From the NCBI RefSeq assembly GCF_900116135.1, contig NZ_FOZX01000016.1:1-51929 (forward strand): a stretch of DNA of 51,929 nt, read 5' to 3'. The stretch is from Saccharopolyspora flava (GTDB lineage Bacteria; Actinomycetota; Actinomycetes; Mycobacteriales; Pseudonocardiaceae). Of this stretch, positions 16,160-24,588 are shown piece after piece. Each line of letters starts with the position of its first letter. The first letter of the stretch is position 1. A program made the position numbers and the translations under genes. The notes under the pieces were generated by a model, which was given only the letters and a program-made list of their open reading frames with translations, did no database searches and was not told the origin of the DNA.

Positions 16160-16768
16160 TCAGCGCTGCGACCAGGTTCCCCCGCCCTGCACCAGGTCCC
16201 ACTCACGACCCCAGGCGCGCATGCCGATCCGGCGCGCGGCGGCCTGCACCGCGCCGATCAGCGTGAAGCTGCCGATCTCCAGCACCACCAGCAGCAGGAT
16301 CGCGGCGAACACCGCCGAGGCCGTCACCGACTGCGCGTCCGGCGGCGGCGGAACGCGATTCCCCTGCGGGTCGATCCACACCCGCACGGTGTCGCCGACC
16401 TTCGCCGAGGACGGCACCCGCATCCGGGAGCGCTGCTCGTGCACGCCGTGGCGCCACTGGACGACGGCCGTCGAGCTGACCGCGTCCTGGCTGTACACCT
16501 CGGAGACCGGGATGCTCAGCGAGGGCGGGGTGGTGACCACGGCGTTCACCGGCCGGCTCGTCGCCGCCGCCTGCTCGGCGCGCACCGACAGGTCCCGGTG
16601 CGTGGACTCGGCGAACAGGCCCGACACCGGAACGGCGATCATCGCGACCATCAGCAGCAGCAGCGTGAGCCCGGCCGCGAGCCGGTCGATCGGCCTGCGC
16701 AGCGGGTTCCTCCCGATGCTCAGCGAGTTGACCAGCCACGCCGCGTGCGCTTTGAGCGCCGCCCCCAT
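16160..16768 (-). CDS. Rv1733c-like two-helix membrane protein
   Basis: This is a 202-aa protein that resembles mycobacterial Rv1733c. It has an N-terminal cytoplasmic part with NPLRRPIDR, a first membrane helix (AAGLTLLLLMVAMIAVPVSG), an extracytoplasmic domain of about 100 residues with a small beta fold (VPSSAKVGDTVRVWIDPQGN), a second membrane helix (ASAVFAAILLLVVLEIGSF), and a short cytoplasmic tail (WGREWDLV). The function of the family is unknown. The ATG at 16768 has gggagg upstream. The 219-bp gap before the small gene at 15940 holds nothing I can identify. Confidence 0.75.
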   Translation of the reverse strand: MGAALKAHAAWLVNSLSIGRNPLRRPIDRLAAGLTLLLLMVAMIAVPVSGLFAESTHRDLSVRAEQAAATSRPVNAVVTTPPSLSIPVSEVYSQDAVSSTAVVQWRHGVHEQRSRMRVPSSAKVGDTVRVWIDPQGNRVPPPPDAQSVTASAVFAAILLLVVLEIGSFTLIGAVQAAARRIGMRAWGREWDLVQGGGTWSQR

Positions 16769-16995
16769 GAGCGAACCTCCCGTGGATCCCTTGGGCGCAG
16801 GCACCCGCGGTGAGATCGCGGTGGCCCTGCGCAACGACTACCCACGAGGAGTATGCCCGGCGGGACATCGATCGTTATCGCACCGTGACCGGTCATACAC
16901 TATCGATGTTCCGAATGTCCGCTATGAACCCGCAATGTCACGCTTTCGGCCGCACCGCAACACCTTCCGGTGAAGCAGGCGCGCTCGGCCGCCAC

Positions 16996-18603
16996 TCAGC
17001 GACGCCGCTGCCACCACTTGCGGGTCGCGCGGTCCGGCTCGGCCGGGGTCGTGACGATCTCCTGCAGCCACTCGTGCCAGGCGGCGGCGTGGTCGGCGGC
17101 CGACAGCCGCAGCCGCTTGCTGACCCGGCGGTGATCGGCGCGCCTGCCGCTGCGCACCCACCGCTCCAGCTCCCGGTCGTAGGCGGTGCGCATCTCGGTC
17201 GAGGCCCCGTCGGACCAGGCCAGCACGAACGCCAGCGCCACGGCGGCGTCCCGGCGGGACTCCTCGGCCCGCTCGTCGCCGAAGATCGCGGGCAGCTCCC
17301 GCTGCAGCAGCTGCTGCAGGCTCGCTCCCGCACTGCCGATCGCGCGCACGGCCGCGCGGGGATCGGCCGCCAGCAGCGCGGTCACCAGCTCGGGCAACCG
17401 CGCGCGCAGCACCCGATCGGCGATGCCGGACAGCGATCCCACCTCGGAGCCGCGGCCGAACGCGACGATCCAGGACCGCACCCGGGCGTCGGCGGACCAC
17501 AGCTCCCGCTGCTCGGTGCCCAGGTGGTGGCCGAGCACGCGCAGCAGGTCGAGCGAGCGGCCGGTGACCTTGGCCTTGTCGAGGACAGCGAACGCGCGCT
17601 GGGCGATCGATTCGGTGACGGCGGTGGCCGGCAGCGCCCCGATCAGCCGGTGCAGCTCGTCGACCGTGGGCTGGGCGGCGCCGAACAGGGCGGCCAGCAC
17701 GGCCTCGGGCGTGTCGGGCAGATCGGGATCGCGCAGCCGCTCGGCGAACCGGTCGACGGTCTCGCGGCGGATGTCGCCGTTGGCGCGCACCGCGGCGGAG
17801 AGCACCGCGGCGTCCAGCGGCTCGAACGGGTCGACGGCGATGCTCCGCAGCAGCGGCCACCAGTGGTCGGTGACGGCGGCGAGCACGGTCTCGGAGTGCT
17901 GCAACCGGGCCACGAGCGTGGACCGCAGCAGGGCCACGAGGTCGTCGGAGCGGGGCCACAGCACCGGGTCCAGCCCGGCTTCGGGGTGCGAGGCCCACCA
18001 GCTGACGAAGCGCTCGGCGGTGTACCGGTGCGGCGGCAGGTCCACGCCGAACCGGGTCGCGGTGCGTAACAGCAGGTCGACGCGGTCCGGAGCGACCTCG
18101 TCGACGGCCTCGGACAGCAGCGCGCGGGCCTCCTCTGCCTCGTCGGCGCCCCACGGGTGCGGCGTCAGCGGCGAGTCCGGGACCCCGCCACCGGCCACGA
18201 TCTGCGCGATCTCACCGCGCAGCAGGGCCATCCGGGCCTGCCCGGCGTGCTCGGCGGCGAGATCGGCGAGCACCTCGCAGGGCGGATCGGCGGCCAGCAC
18301 CGCCGACAGGACCGGTCCGCGCACGTCGGCGGGGGCGCTGCGCAGCCAGGCCGCCAGCAGCGCGCAGTCCTCGGTGGCCAGCTCCTTGCCGAGCACGATC
18401 ACCCCGGCCGCCAGCCGGTCGGCGGGACCCGCGTGCTGCTCGCCGCGGGAGCGGGCGAACTCGTCGGCCAGCTCGATGGAGTCGACGACCTCCACCGAGT
18501 CGGGCGTGAGGACGCGCGGCACCCAGCGCCTGCCCTCGGGTGCGGGCCGAGGCGGCTCGTCGGCACTCGGCGGTTCCGGCCGCGCCGGAATCCCTCCGCT
18601 CAT
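16996..18603 (-). CDS. Unrecognised 535-aa helical protein, possibly GTPase-associated
   Basis: This is a 535-aa soluble protein. A Pro-rich N terminus (residues 1-30) is followed by an almost entirely helical, Leu/Ala/Arg-rich body and a basic C-terminal KWWQRRR. The segment RFVSWWASHPEAGLDP and the C-terminal part recall the C-terminal half of actinobacterial GTPase-associated protein 1, but that is from memory and weak. No catalytic motif, membrane segment or signal peptide is visible. It stands alone and is divergent from the DinB-like gene at 18723. If related to GAP1, it lacks that family's N-terminal domain. Confidence 0.55.
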   Translation of the reverse strand: MSGGIPARPEPPSADEPPRPAPEGRRWVPRVLTPDSVEVVDSIELADEFARSRGEQHAGPADRLAAGVIVLGKELATEDCALLAAWLRSAPADVRGPVLSAVLAADPPCEVLADLAAEHAGQARMALLRGEIAQIVAGGGVPDSPLTPHPWGADEAEEARALLSEAVDEVAPDRVDLLLRTATRFGVDLPPHRYTAERFVSWWASHPEAGLDPVLWPRSDDLVALLRSTLVARLQHSETVLAAVTDHWWPLLRSIAVDPFEPLDAAVLSAAVRANGDIRRETVDRFAERLRDPDLPDTPEAVLAALFGAAQPTVDELHRLIGALPATAVTESIAQRAFAVLDKAKVTGRSLDLLRVLGHHLGTEQRELWSADARVRSWIVAFGRGSEVGSLSGIADRVLRARLPELVTALLAADPRAAVRAIGSAGASLQQLLQRELPAIFGDERAEESRRDAAVALAFVLAWSDGASTEMRTAYDRELERWVRSGRRADHRRVSKRLRLSAADHAAAWHEWLQEIVTTPAEPDRATRKWWQRRR

Positions 18604-18722
18604 CGCACGCTCCCGTTCCGCTGACGATCACCGGGCCACCCGAAGAGATTATCCGCGCACCCCGACCACGCGTGAGTGAATAGGTACCGCAGGCCGAAAA
18701 CCTGCCGATCGAGAGGAGCCGC

Positions 18723-19346
18723 ATGATCATCGACGCCCTGGATCAGACCTGGCAGGCCTGGGCCCGGCTCGGCGAGCAGCTCGACGACGAGCAGTGGGCA
18801 CGACCGACCCGGCTGCCGGGCTGGACCGTCAAGGACGTCTACACCCACGTCAGCCCGTTCCCGTCGGCGACGAAGGCCGGCATCGAGGCCCCCTCCCCCG
18901 ACGCGCCGGTCAGCCACGACGACGCCGCGGCGCTGCTGGCGTTCATGCAGCGGCCGGGCGGGGTGGCCGAGCAGAGCGCGGAGCTGCTCAAGGAGTCCGC
19001 GACCGCGCGAGCGCAGACGATGTCCACCGACGAGCTGATCGCCCAGTTCGCCGAGATCGCCCCGCAGGCCGTCGCCGAGCTGCGCGAGACCGACCTGGAG
19101 CGCACGGTGCACTACGGCGGGTTCGCGGTGGTTCCCGCGCGCGAGGCGCTGCGGATCTTCGTGCTGGAGGGCGTCGCGCACTACCTCGACATCGCCGCGG
19201 CCCTGGAGCTCGACCGCCCCGGCCCGATGGCCGGTGAGGCGCTGCGGGTGACGGTCGACCTGCTCGCCGAGACCGCCGACCCGGTCGCGTTCATCGACGC
19301 CGCGACCGGGCGCACCTACACCCCGGTGCTGCCGGTGATGCGCTGA
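18723..19346 (+). CDS. DinB/mycothiol-dependent maleylpyruvate isomerase-like protein
   Basis: This is a 207-aa four-helix-bundle protein of the actinobacterial TIGR03083/TIGR03086 type. The N-terminal LDDEQWARPTRLPGWTVKDV motif with its following His (YTHV, about residue 42) and a later His in LEGVAHYLDIA are the usual metal ligands. Family members are mycothiol- or bacillithiol-dependent transferases or isomerases; the substrate is unknown. A ggagccgc sequence precedes the ATG. The stop lies one base from the convergent ctaB stop, leaving no intergenic space. Confidence 0.75.
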   Translation: MIIDALDQTWQAWARLGEQLDDEQWARPTRLPGWTVKDVYTHVSPFPSATKAGIEAPSPDAPVSHDDAAALLAFMQRPGGVAEQSAELLKESATARAQTMSTDELIAQFAEIAPQAVAELRETDLERTVHYGGFAVVPAREALRIFVLEGVAHYLDIAAALELDRPGPMAGEALRVTVDLLAETADPVAFIDAATGRTYTPVLPVMR

Positions 19347-19347
19347 T

Positions 19348-20310
19348 TCAGCCGATCACCGGGGTGAGCGCCGAGTCCACGGCGATCGCCACGAACACCA
19401 GCGTCAGGTACGAGTTCGACAGGTGGAACAGGGTCATCGGCTTGAGCGCCAGGCCCTTGCGGGCGTTGTTGTGCAGGCGCTGCGCGACCACCAGGAAGAT
19501 CACGCCCGAGATGCCGGCCAGCGCGATGTAGACCCAGCTGGTGACCGGGAACAGCAGCATCGTGCAGCCGACGGTGGCCCAGCTGTAGGCGAGGATGCGG
19601 GCCGAGACCTGCTTGGTGGTGGCCACCACCGGCAGCATCGGCACGCCCGCGCGGGCGTAGTCGTCCTTGTACTTCATGGCCAGCGACCAGAAGTGCGGCG
19701 GCGTCCACAGGAACACCACGCCGAACATGACGATCGCGGGCCACTCGACCTTGCCGGTCACCGCGGCCCAGCCGACCACCACGGGCATGCAGCCCGCGGC
19801 GCCGCCCCAGACGATGTTCTGCGAGGTGCGGCGCTTGAGCACCAGCGTGTAGACGAAGACGTAGAACAGGATCGCGGCCGTGGACAGCGACGCGGCCAGC
19901 AGGTTCGCCCCGAGCCACAGCACCAGGAACGACACGACGCCGAGCGCGATGCCGAAGATCAGCGCGCTGCGGCGCGGCACCTCGTAGCGCACCAGCGGGC
20001 GCTTCTTGGTGCGGTCCATGACGGCGTCGATGTCGGAGTCGGCGACGCAGTTGAGCGCGTTGGCGCTGCCCGCGGACATGGCGCCGCCGACGAGCGTGAC
20101 GATCACCAGCCACGGCGACGGGATGCCGCGCTGGGCGAGGAACATCGCGGGGATGGTCGTGACCAGCAGCAGCTCGATGACGCGCGGCTTGGTCAGCGCG
20201 AAGTAGGCGCCGATCACCGTGCGGCGCCGCACCGGCTTCTCCGGTGCGGGCTGCTCCGACGGGGTCTGGTCCGACGCGGTCTGGTCCACGGACTCGGGGA
20301 TGGCTGTCAT
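19348..20310 (-). CDS. ctaB: Protoheme IX farnesyltransferase (heme O synthase)
   Basis: This 320-aa membrane prenyltransferase attaches a farnesyl group to heme B to make heme O, the precursor of heme A for cytochrome c oxidase. It has about nine transmembrane helices and the two Asp-rich UbiA motifs: [14 protein letters not shown] with KKRPL, and [16 protein letters not shown]. The N terminus has a ~30-residue hydrophilic extension common in actinobacteria. The ATG overlaps the stop of the upstream DUF3817 gene by four bases (ATGA), so the two are translationally coupled. Confidence 0.92.
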   Translation of the reverse strand: MTAIPESVDQTASDQTPSEQPAPEKPVRRRTVIGAYFALTKPRVIELLLVTTIPAMFLAQRGIPSPWLVIVTLVGGAMSAGSANALNCVADSDIDAVMDRTKKRPLVRYEVPRRSALIFGIALGVVSFLVLWLGANLLAASLSTAAILFYVFVYTLVLKRRTSQNIVWGGAAGCMPVVVGWAAVTGKVEWPAIVMFGVVFLWTPPHFWSLAMKYKDDYARAGVPMLPVVATTKQVSARILAYSWATVGCTMLLFPVTSWVYIALAGISGVIFLVVAQRLHNNARKGLALKPMTLFHLSNSYLTLVFVAIAVDSALTPVIG

Positions 20311-20696
20311 GAGGCGGTTGTTTCCTCCGCGGTCTGCTGCTGCACGATCGGCTTGCCCGCCATCCGCAGCTCGTGCCAGCGCACGACCTTGCGCTCGGCG
20401 AAGAACGCGCCGAACGGGATGGTTCCGGCCAGCAGGACCAGCAGCATCCGGCCGAGCGGGACGCGCAGCTGAGTCGTGGCCACCACGGCCACCAGCAGGT
20501 AGACCATGTAGAGCCAGCCGTGCGCGATGCCGATCGTGGTCACCCACGTCGTACCGGTTTCCTGCGTCGCCGAACCTTCGGGACACAGGCCGAGGAAGTG
20601 GCCGTACTTGAGCACCATGGCGGCGCACAAGAGGATCAGCAGCACGGCAGTGACGTACGCCATGATCCGGTAGAAGATCAGCACACCAGGCTTCAC
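20307..20696 (-). CDS. DUF3817 membrane protein coupled to ctaB
   Basis: This is a 129-aa protein with three or four membrane helices ([51 protein letters not shown]) and the [12 protein letters not shown] motif characteristic of DUF3817. The family function is unknown, but it is often near heme A or oxidase assembly genes in actinobacteria, as here. Translation starts at a GTG with gagg upstream and ends inside the ctaB start codon. The cytoplasmic tail carries [10 protein letters not shown]. Confidence 0.8.
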   Translation of the reverse strand: MKPGVLIFYRIMAYVTAVLLILLCAAMVLKYGHFLGLCPEGSATQETGTTWVTTIGIAHGWLYMVYLLVAVVATTQLRVPLGRMLLVLLAGTIPFGAFFAERKVVRWHELRMAGKPIVQQQTAEETTAS

Positions 20697-20899
20697 GCCA
20701 ATCCCTCAATCCCGCGTAGTGCCCCACACCGTCGCGCCCGCGTTCGGGCGCCTGGCAACACCGGTGTCAATAGACCGTACGACACGCGCAACTCGAGCCC
20801 GCCCGCGACCTCGACCTAGAGTGGCGAGCCACACTCCCCCGCCGGAAAACCGCTGCGCTCGCCGCACGAACACCCCGGTCCCCGGCGGGAGGGGACGCA

Positions 20900-21958
20900 T
20901 CAGGTCATCCGGTAGGCCTTGGCGATGAGCTCGAAGGAGCGGAGCTTGGTGGCGGCGTCGGGCAGGTTGGCGGTGAGCATCAGCTCGTCGACGCCGGTGC
21001 GCTCGCGGAGCTCGTCGAGACCAGCCCGGACGGTGTCGGGGGTGCCGTAGACGGCGTCGGCCAGCCAGTGGTCGACGAAGGCCTGGTCGAGCTCGGTGTA
21101 GGGGTAGTCGCGGGCCTGCTGACGGGTGGGCTGCTTGCCCGGGGAGCCCTGGCGGAGCTTGAGCATGCTCAGCGCGATGGGGCGGATGATGTCCAGGGCC
21201 TCCTCGTCGGTGTCGGCGGCCACGGCCTGCACGCCGATCATCGAGTAGGGCTCGTCGAGGACCTCGGAGGGCTGGAAGGACTCGCGGTAGAGCTCCAGGG
21301 CGGGCAGCGTGTTCTGCGCGCTGAAGTGGTGGGCGAAGGCGAACGGCAGCCCGAGCGCGCCGGCCAGCTGCGCGCTGAACCCGCTGGAGCCCAGCAGCCA
21401 CACCGGAGGCAGCGGCCCGTGCGGCACGGACTGGACCCCGGCGTAGGGGTGGTCGATCGGGAAGTCGTCGTCGAGGAACGCGATCAGCTCGCCGAGCTGC
21501 TGCGGGAAGTCCTCGGCCGACAGCGGTCCCTCGGTCCGCCGCAGCGCCCGCGCGGTGGCCTGGTCGGTGCCGGGCGCGCGCCCGACACCGAGGTCGATGC
21601 GCCCGGGGTGCAGCGCCTGCAACGTCCCGAACTGCTCGGCGACGACCAGCGGCGCGTGGTTGGGCAGCATCACGCCGCCGGAGCCGAGCCGCAGCGTCGT
21701 GGTGTGCGCGGCCAGGTGCGCGATCACCACCGCGGGCGAGGAGCTGGCGATGCCGGGCATCCCGTGGTGCTCGGCCACCCACATCCGGTGGAACCCGAGC
21801 TCCTCCACCCGCTCGGCCAGCTCCGTCGTCGCCGCCAGGGCGTCCGACGGCGAGTCCTCCACCCCCACGGTCGCCAGGTCCAGCACGGACAACGGCACCG
21901 GCGCGTCACCGCGGGCCACCCCGCGCACGGGGCTCCCACCACTCACAAGTCCACTCAT
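20900..21958 (-). CDS. LLM-class flavin-dependent oxidoreductase
   Basis: This is a 352-aa luciferase-like TIM-barrel protein. The family signature is clear: LSVLDLATVG near the N terminus, RMWVAEHHGMPGIASSSP, LRLGSGGVMLPNHAPL and GRIDLGVGRAPGTD. Such proteins use FMNH2 or F420H2 supplied by a partner. The substrate is unknown; the closest type is the MsnO8-like subgroup. The ATG has agggag upstream. Its promoter region contains the 24-bp tandem array that separates it from the siderophore cluster. Confidence 0.85.
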   Translation of the reverse strand: MSGLVSGGSPVRGVARGDAPVPLSVLDLATVGVEDSPSDALAATTELAERVEELGFHRMWVAEHHGMPGIASSSPAVVIAHLAAHTTTLRLGSGGVMLPNHAPLVVAEQFGTLQALHPGRIDLGVGRAPGTDQATARALRRTEGPLSAEDFPQQLGELIAFLDDDFPIDHPYAGVQSVPHGPLPPVWLLGSSGFSAQLAGALGLPFAFAHHFSAQNTLPALELYRESFQPSEVLDEPYSMIGVQAVAADTDEEALDIIRPIALSMLKLRQGSPGKQPTRQQARDYPYTELDQAFVDHWLADAVYGTPDTVRAGLDELRERTGVDELMLTANLPDAATKLRSFELIAKAYRMT

Positions 21959-22018
21959 CGCTCCCTACAACCACCCAACCCCCAACACTGTTCCCACCCA
22001 CCAACCCACCGATCACCC

Positions 22019-22226
22019 CGGTAACCGGACACCCGATTACGCCGGTATTCGGGGACCCGAATACGCCGGTAACCGGGTACCGGATTACCGCCGTAATCGG
22101 GAACCGGAATACCGCCGTAATCGGGAACCGGAATACCGCCGTAATCGGGTCCCCGAATACGGCGGTAATCGGGGAGCGGAATACGGCGGTAATCGGGGAG
22201 CGGAATACGGCGGTATTCGGGGTTCC
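22019..22226. repeat. Tandem array of 24-bp imperfect palindromes (8 full units)
   Basis: Eight full units of exactly 24 bp start at 22019, 22043, 22067, 22091, 22115, 22139, 22163 and 22187, and a decayed ninth follows. Each is a dyad of the type GTAATCGG-n-CCGGAATAC or GTATTCGGG-ga-CCCGAATAC. Units 4-5 are identical, as are units 7-8. The array fills most of the 303-bp gap between the siderophore hydroxylase stop and the luciferase-like gene start. It is too short-spaced and spacer-free to be CRISPR. Confidence 0.9.
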
Positions 22227-22261
22227 CGTTGGGACCCGGGGTGGTCCGGGTGGGGAGCGGG

Positions 22262-23563
22262 TTAGTAGTGGGAGAGGGCGTAGTCCCTGGTGGGGGCCTT
22301 GCGGTGGGTGAGCAGGGAGTCTCGGATCTCGCCTGCGCGGACGGCGCCGTTCGAGAGCAGCGAGGACGTGATGCCGTGGGTGTGCTCGGTGCCGCCCTGG
22401 AGGTAGATCGCGCCGGGCAGGTCGCCGGTGGTGCGCACCCGGTAGTCGCGCTCGACCTGCAGCGAGCCCTGCTCGTCCCACTCGCAGTGCCGGGCCAGCT
22501 CGCCCAGCAGCGTGTAGGGGTCGCGGGGACGGCAGCCGGTGGCGTAGACGAGCAGGTCGGCATCGAGGACGCTGCGCTCGCCGGTGGGCTGGAACTCGAC
22601 GGTGACCCGCGCCCCGTCCGGGCGGGTGTCGACGTCGACGAGCCTGCTGGCGTTGTGGATCCGCAGCCGCTCGGCGCCGCGCACCTTCTCCTGGTAGGCG
22701 CGGGCGTAGAGCTCCTCGATCAGCTCCAGGTCGACCACCGAGTAGTTGGTGTTGCGGTGGTAGTCCATGAGCTTCGCCCGGACCTCGGGCGAGGACGCGT
22801 AGAAGTCGTCCACGGCCTGCGGGTCGAAGATCCGGTTGGCGAAGGGGCTGTCGTCGGCGGGGCTGTAGCCGTAGCGGCCGAACACCGCGCACACCTCGGC
22901 GTCGGTGAAGGTGCGGTGCAGGTAGTCGGTCACCTCGGCGGCCGACTGCCCGGCGCCGACGACCACGCAGCGCCGCGGCGCCTCGGTCAGCTCGCCGACC
23001 CGGTGCATGAGGTCGAGGTTGTGCCACACGCGCTCGCCGAGCTCGGCGCCCTCGGGCACCGAGGCCTCCAGGCCGAGCGCCAGGACGATGTTGCGCGCCT
23101 TGTGCACGGCCAGCTGCCCGCCGTGCCGGACGACGACCTCGTAGTGCTCGTCGACGGGGTGGACCTCGACGACCTCGGAGTCGTAGCGGACCACGTCGTC
23201 GAGCCGCTCGGCCGCCCACGCCAGGTAGTCGTGGTACTCGACGCGGGTGGGGAACAGCGTCTTGTGGTTGATGAAGTCGGCCAGCCTGCCCTTGTCGTGC
23301 AGGTAGGACAGGAACGAGAAGTCGCTGGCCGGGTTGCGCATGGTGACCAGGTCCTTGAGGTAGGACACCTGCATCGTGGTGCCCTCGATCAGCATGCCCC
23401 GGTGCCACCCGAACTCCGGCTGGCGTTCGAAGAAGACCGCGTCGACGGGGTCGTCGGCGTCGCGGTTGTGCTCCTCCAGCGCGATCGCCAGCGCCAGGTT
23501 GGAGGGCCCGAAACCGATCCCGAGCACGTCGTGGACTTTCTCTTGGTTCAGCACCGCAGACAC
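22262..23563 (-). CDS. L-ornithine N5-hydroxylase (siderophore biosynthesis)
   Basis: This 433-aa FAD- and NADPH-dependent N-hydroxylating monooxygenase makes N5-hydroxyornithine for hydroxamate formation. It has the FAD site IGFGPSNLALA, an NADPH site VVVGAGQSAAEVTDYL and the late ATGCRP motif. The segment MQVSYLKDLVTMRNPAS then FSFLSYLHDKG matches the ornithine (PvdA/SidA) branch rather than the lysine (IucD) branch. I chose the GTG at 23563 because gagggg lies just upstream; the in-frame upstream extension is Arg/Gly-rich. It is the last gene of the cluster and follows the reductase gene by 88 bp. Confidence 0.88.
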   Translation of the reverse strand: MSAVLNQEKVHDVLGIGFGPSNLALAIALEEHNRDADDPVDAVFFERQPEFGWHRGMLIEGTTMQVSYLKDLVTMRNPASDFSFLSYLHDKGRLADFINHKTLFPTRVEYHDYLAWAAERLDDVVRYDSEVVEVHPVDEHYEVVVRHGGQLAVHKARNIVLALGLEASVPEGAELGERVWHNLDLMHRVGELTEAPRRCVVVGAGQSAAEVTDYLHRTFTDAEVCAVFGRYGYSPADDSPFANRIFDPQAVDDFYASSPEVRAKLMDYHRNTNYSVVDLELIEELYARAYQEKVRGAERLRIHNASRLVDVDTRPDGARVTVEFQPTGERSVLDADLLVYATGCRPRDPYTLLGELARHCEWDEQGSLQVERDYRVRTTGDLPGAIYLQGGTEHTHGITSSLLSNGAVRAGEIRDSLLTHRKAPTRDYALSHY

Positions 23564-23651
23564 GTGTCCCCTCGGTTCGCCGGAGCCCGACTCGCGGGCG
23601 CGACCGCGCACCGGCGTGACCGCAGGTCAGGCCGGGTGGTCGCCGCGTCGG

Positions 23652-24479
23652 TCAGTCCCGATCGTGGTTGTGCTTGTCGTGGTATTCCGTCTCGGCCATG
23701 CCGTACTTCCAGTACCCGATGGCCAGCACGGACCGGGCGTCCATGCCTCGCTCGTCGCGCAGGTGCCGCCGGATGCCGCGCACCACGCCGGACTCCCCCG
23801 CCACCCAGGCGGAGACGTCGACGTCGGCGGGCACGTCCAGCTCCTGCACGGCGTTGATCAGTTGGCGCGACAGGCCCGCGGAGGTGCCGTCGCGGTGCAT
23901 CCAGGTCCACCGCAGGTCCGGCGGGCACTGCACGTGCTGCCGGTCGGCGGCGGTGTCGACCTCGACGAGGACGTGGCCGCGCGCGGTGGGCGGCATCTCC
24001 TCGACGAGGCTGGAGATCGCGGGCAGCGCGGTCTCGTCGCCGACCAGCAGGTACCAGTCGGCGGCCCGGCAGGTCCTGCCGCCGGGCCCCATCACGCCGA
24101 GGCGGTCGCCGGGCCGCGCGTGGCGGGCCCAGTTGGAGGCCACCCCGTGCTCGCCGTGCATGACGAAGTCGATGTCGAGCTCGCCGCGCGACTCGTCGTA
24201 GCGGCGGACGGTGTAGGTGCGCATGGTGGGCCGGACCTCGGGTTCCGGCCAGGTGTACCGGCCGGTCTCGGGGTCCAGCTGCGGGAGCACCGGGCGCTGC
24301 TGGCCCTGGCGCGGCACGAAGACCTTGACGTTGGGTCCGGTGTGCTGGTCGAGGAAGCCTTCCAGCTCCTCGCCGCCGAGGGTGACCCGCCGCATGGACG
24401 GGCTGAGCTCGGTGGTGCGCAGCACCTCGAGGTCGCGTGCCGGGGGCCGGTTGCGCCGGAGTCGATCCGCAGTACCCAT
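23652..24479 (-). CDS. Siderophore-interacting protein (FAD-dependent ferric reductase)
   Basis: This 275-aa protein of the SIP/ViuB family reduces imported ferric siderophore in the cytoplasm to release iron. It has the FAD-binding segment MRTYTVRRYD with DIDFVMHGEHGVASNWA, a GPGG-type loop and the C-terminal NADPH-binding domain (WYLLVGDETALPAISSLVEE, AWVAGESGVVRGIRRHL). I took the ATG at 24479, which has aaggaa upstream; an in-frame ATG at 24515 would lie against the iron box and has no ribosome binding site. It is the first gene of the transcript that also includes the hydroxylase. Confidence 0.88.
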   Translation of the reverse strand: MGTADRLRRNRPPARDLEVLRTTELSPSMRRVTLGGEELEGFLDQHTGPNVKVFVPRQGQQRPVLPQLDPETGRYTWPEPEVRPTMRTYTVRRYDESRGELDIDFVMHGEHGVASNWARHARPGDRLGVMGPGGRTCRAADWYLLVGDETALPAISSLVEEMPPTARGHVLVEVDTAADRQHVQCPPDLRWTWMHRDGTSAGLSRQLINAVQELDVPADVDVSAWVAGESGVVRGIRRHLRDERGMDARSVLAIGYWKYGMAETEYHDKHNHDRD

Positions 24480-24520
24480 CGACCGTGCGTTCCTTTCCGC
24501 TCCACCAACGATCACTCAGT

Positions 24521-24539
24521 TAAGGCTAGCCTAACCATA
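24521..24539. promoter_or_regulatory. Iron box (IdeR/DmdR1-type) upstream of reductase-hydroxylase
   Basis: The sequence taaggctagcctaaccata, on the reverse strand TATGGTTAGGCTAGCCTTA, matches the 19-bp consensus TTAGGTTAGGCTAACCTAA at about 15 positions. It lies 42 bp before the reductase start, so iron repression of this transcript is likely. Confidence 0.8.
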
Positions 24540-24588
24540 GATCGGACGATTGTCTTCCCCGTGGTGGCTCAGATCTCCCGGAGCTCGC

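Noticed and set aside
20697..20899. Possible small gene or regulatory RNA between DUF3817 and the luciferase-like gene
   Set aside because: I see only short GC-rich stems and no ribosome binding site, iron box or conserved riboswitch motif.
22019..22226. CRISPR array
   Set aside because: The repeats are contiguous 24-bp units with no unique spacers, and no cas genes are present.
21906..23408. Octapeptide-repeat protein encoded by the 24-bp array (TAVFRFPI-like repeats)
   Set aside because: The frame continues out of phase through the ornithine hydroxylase gene and has no plausible start. Because 24 is a multiple of three, any open frame would appear repetitive.
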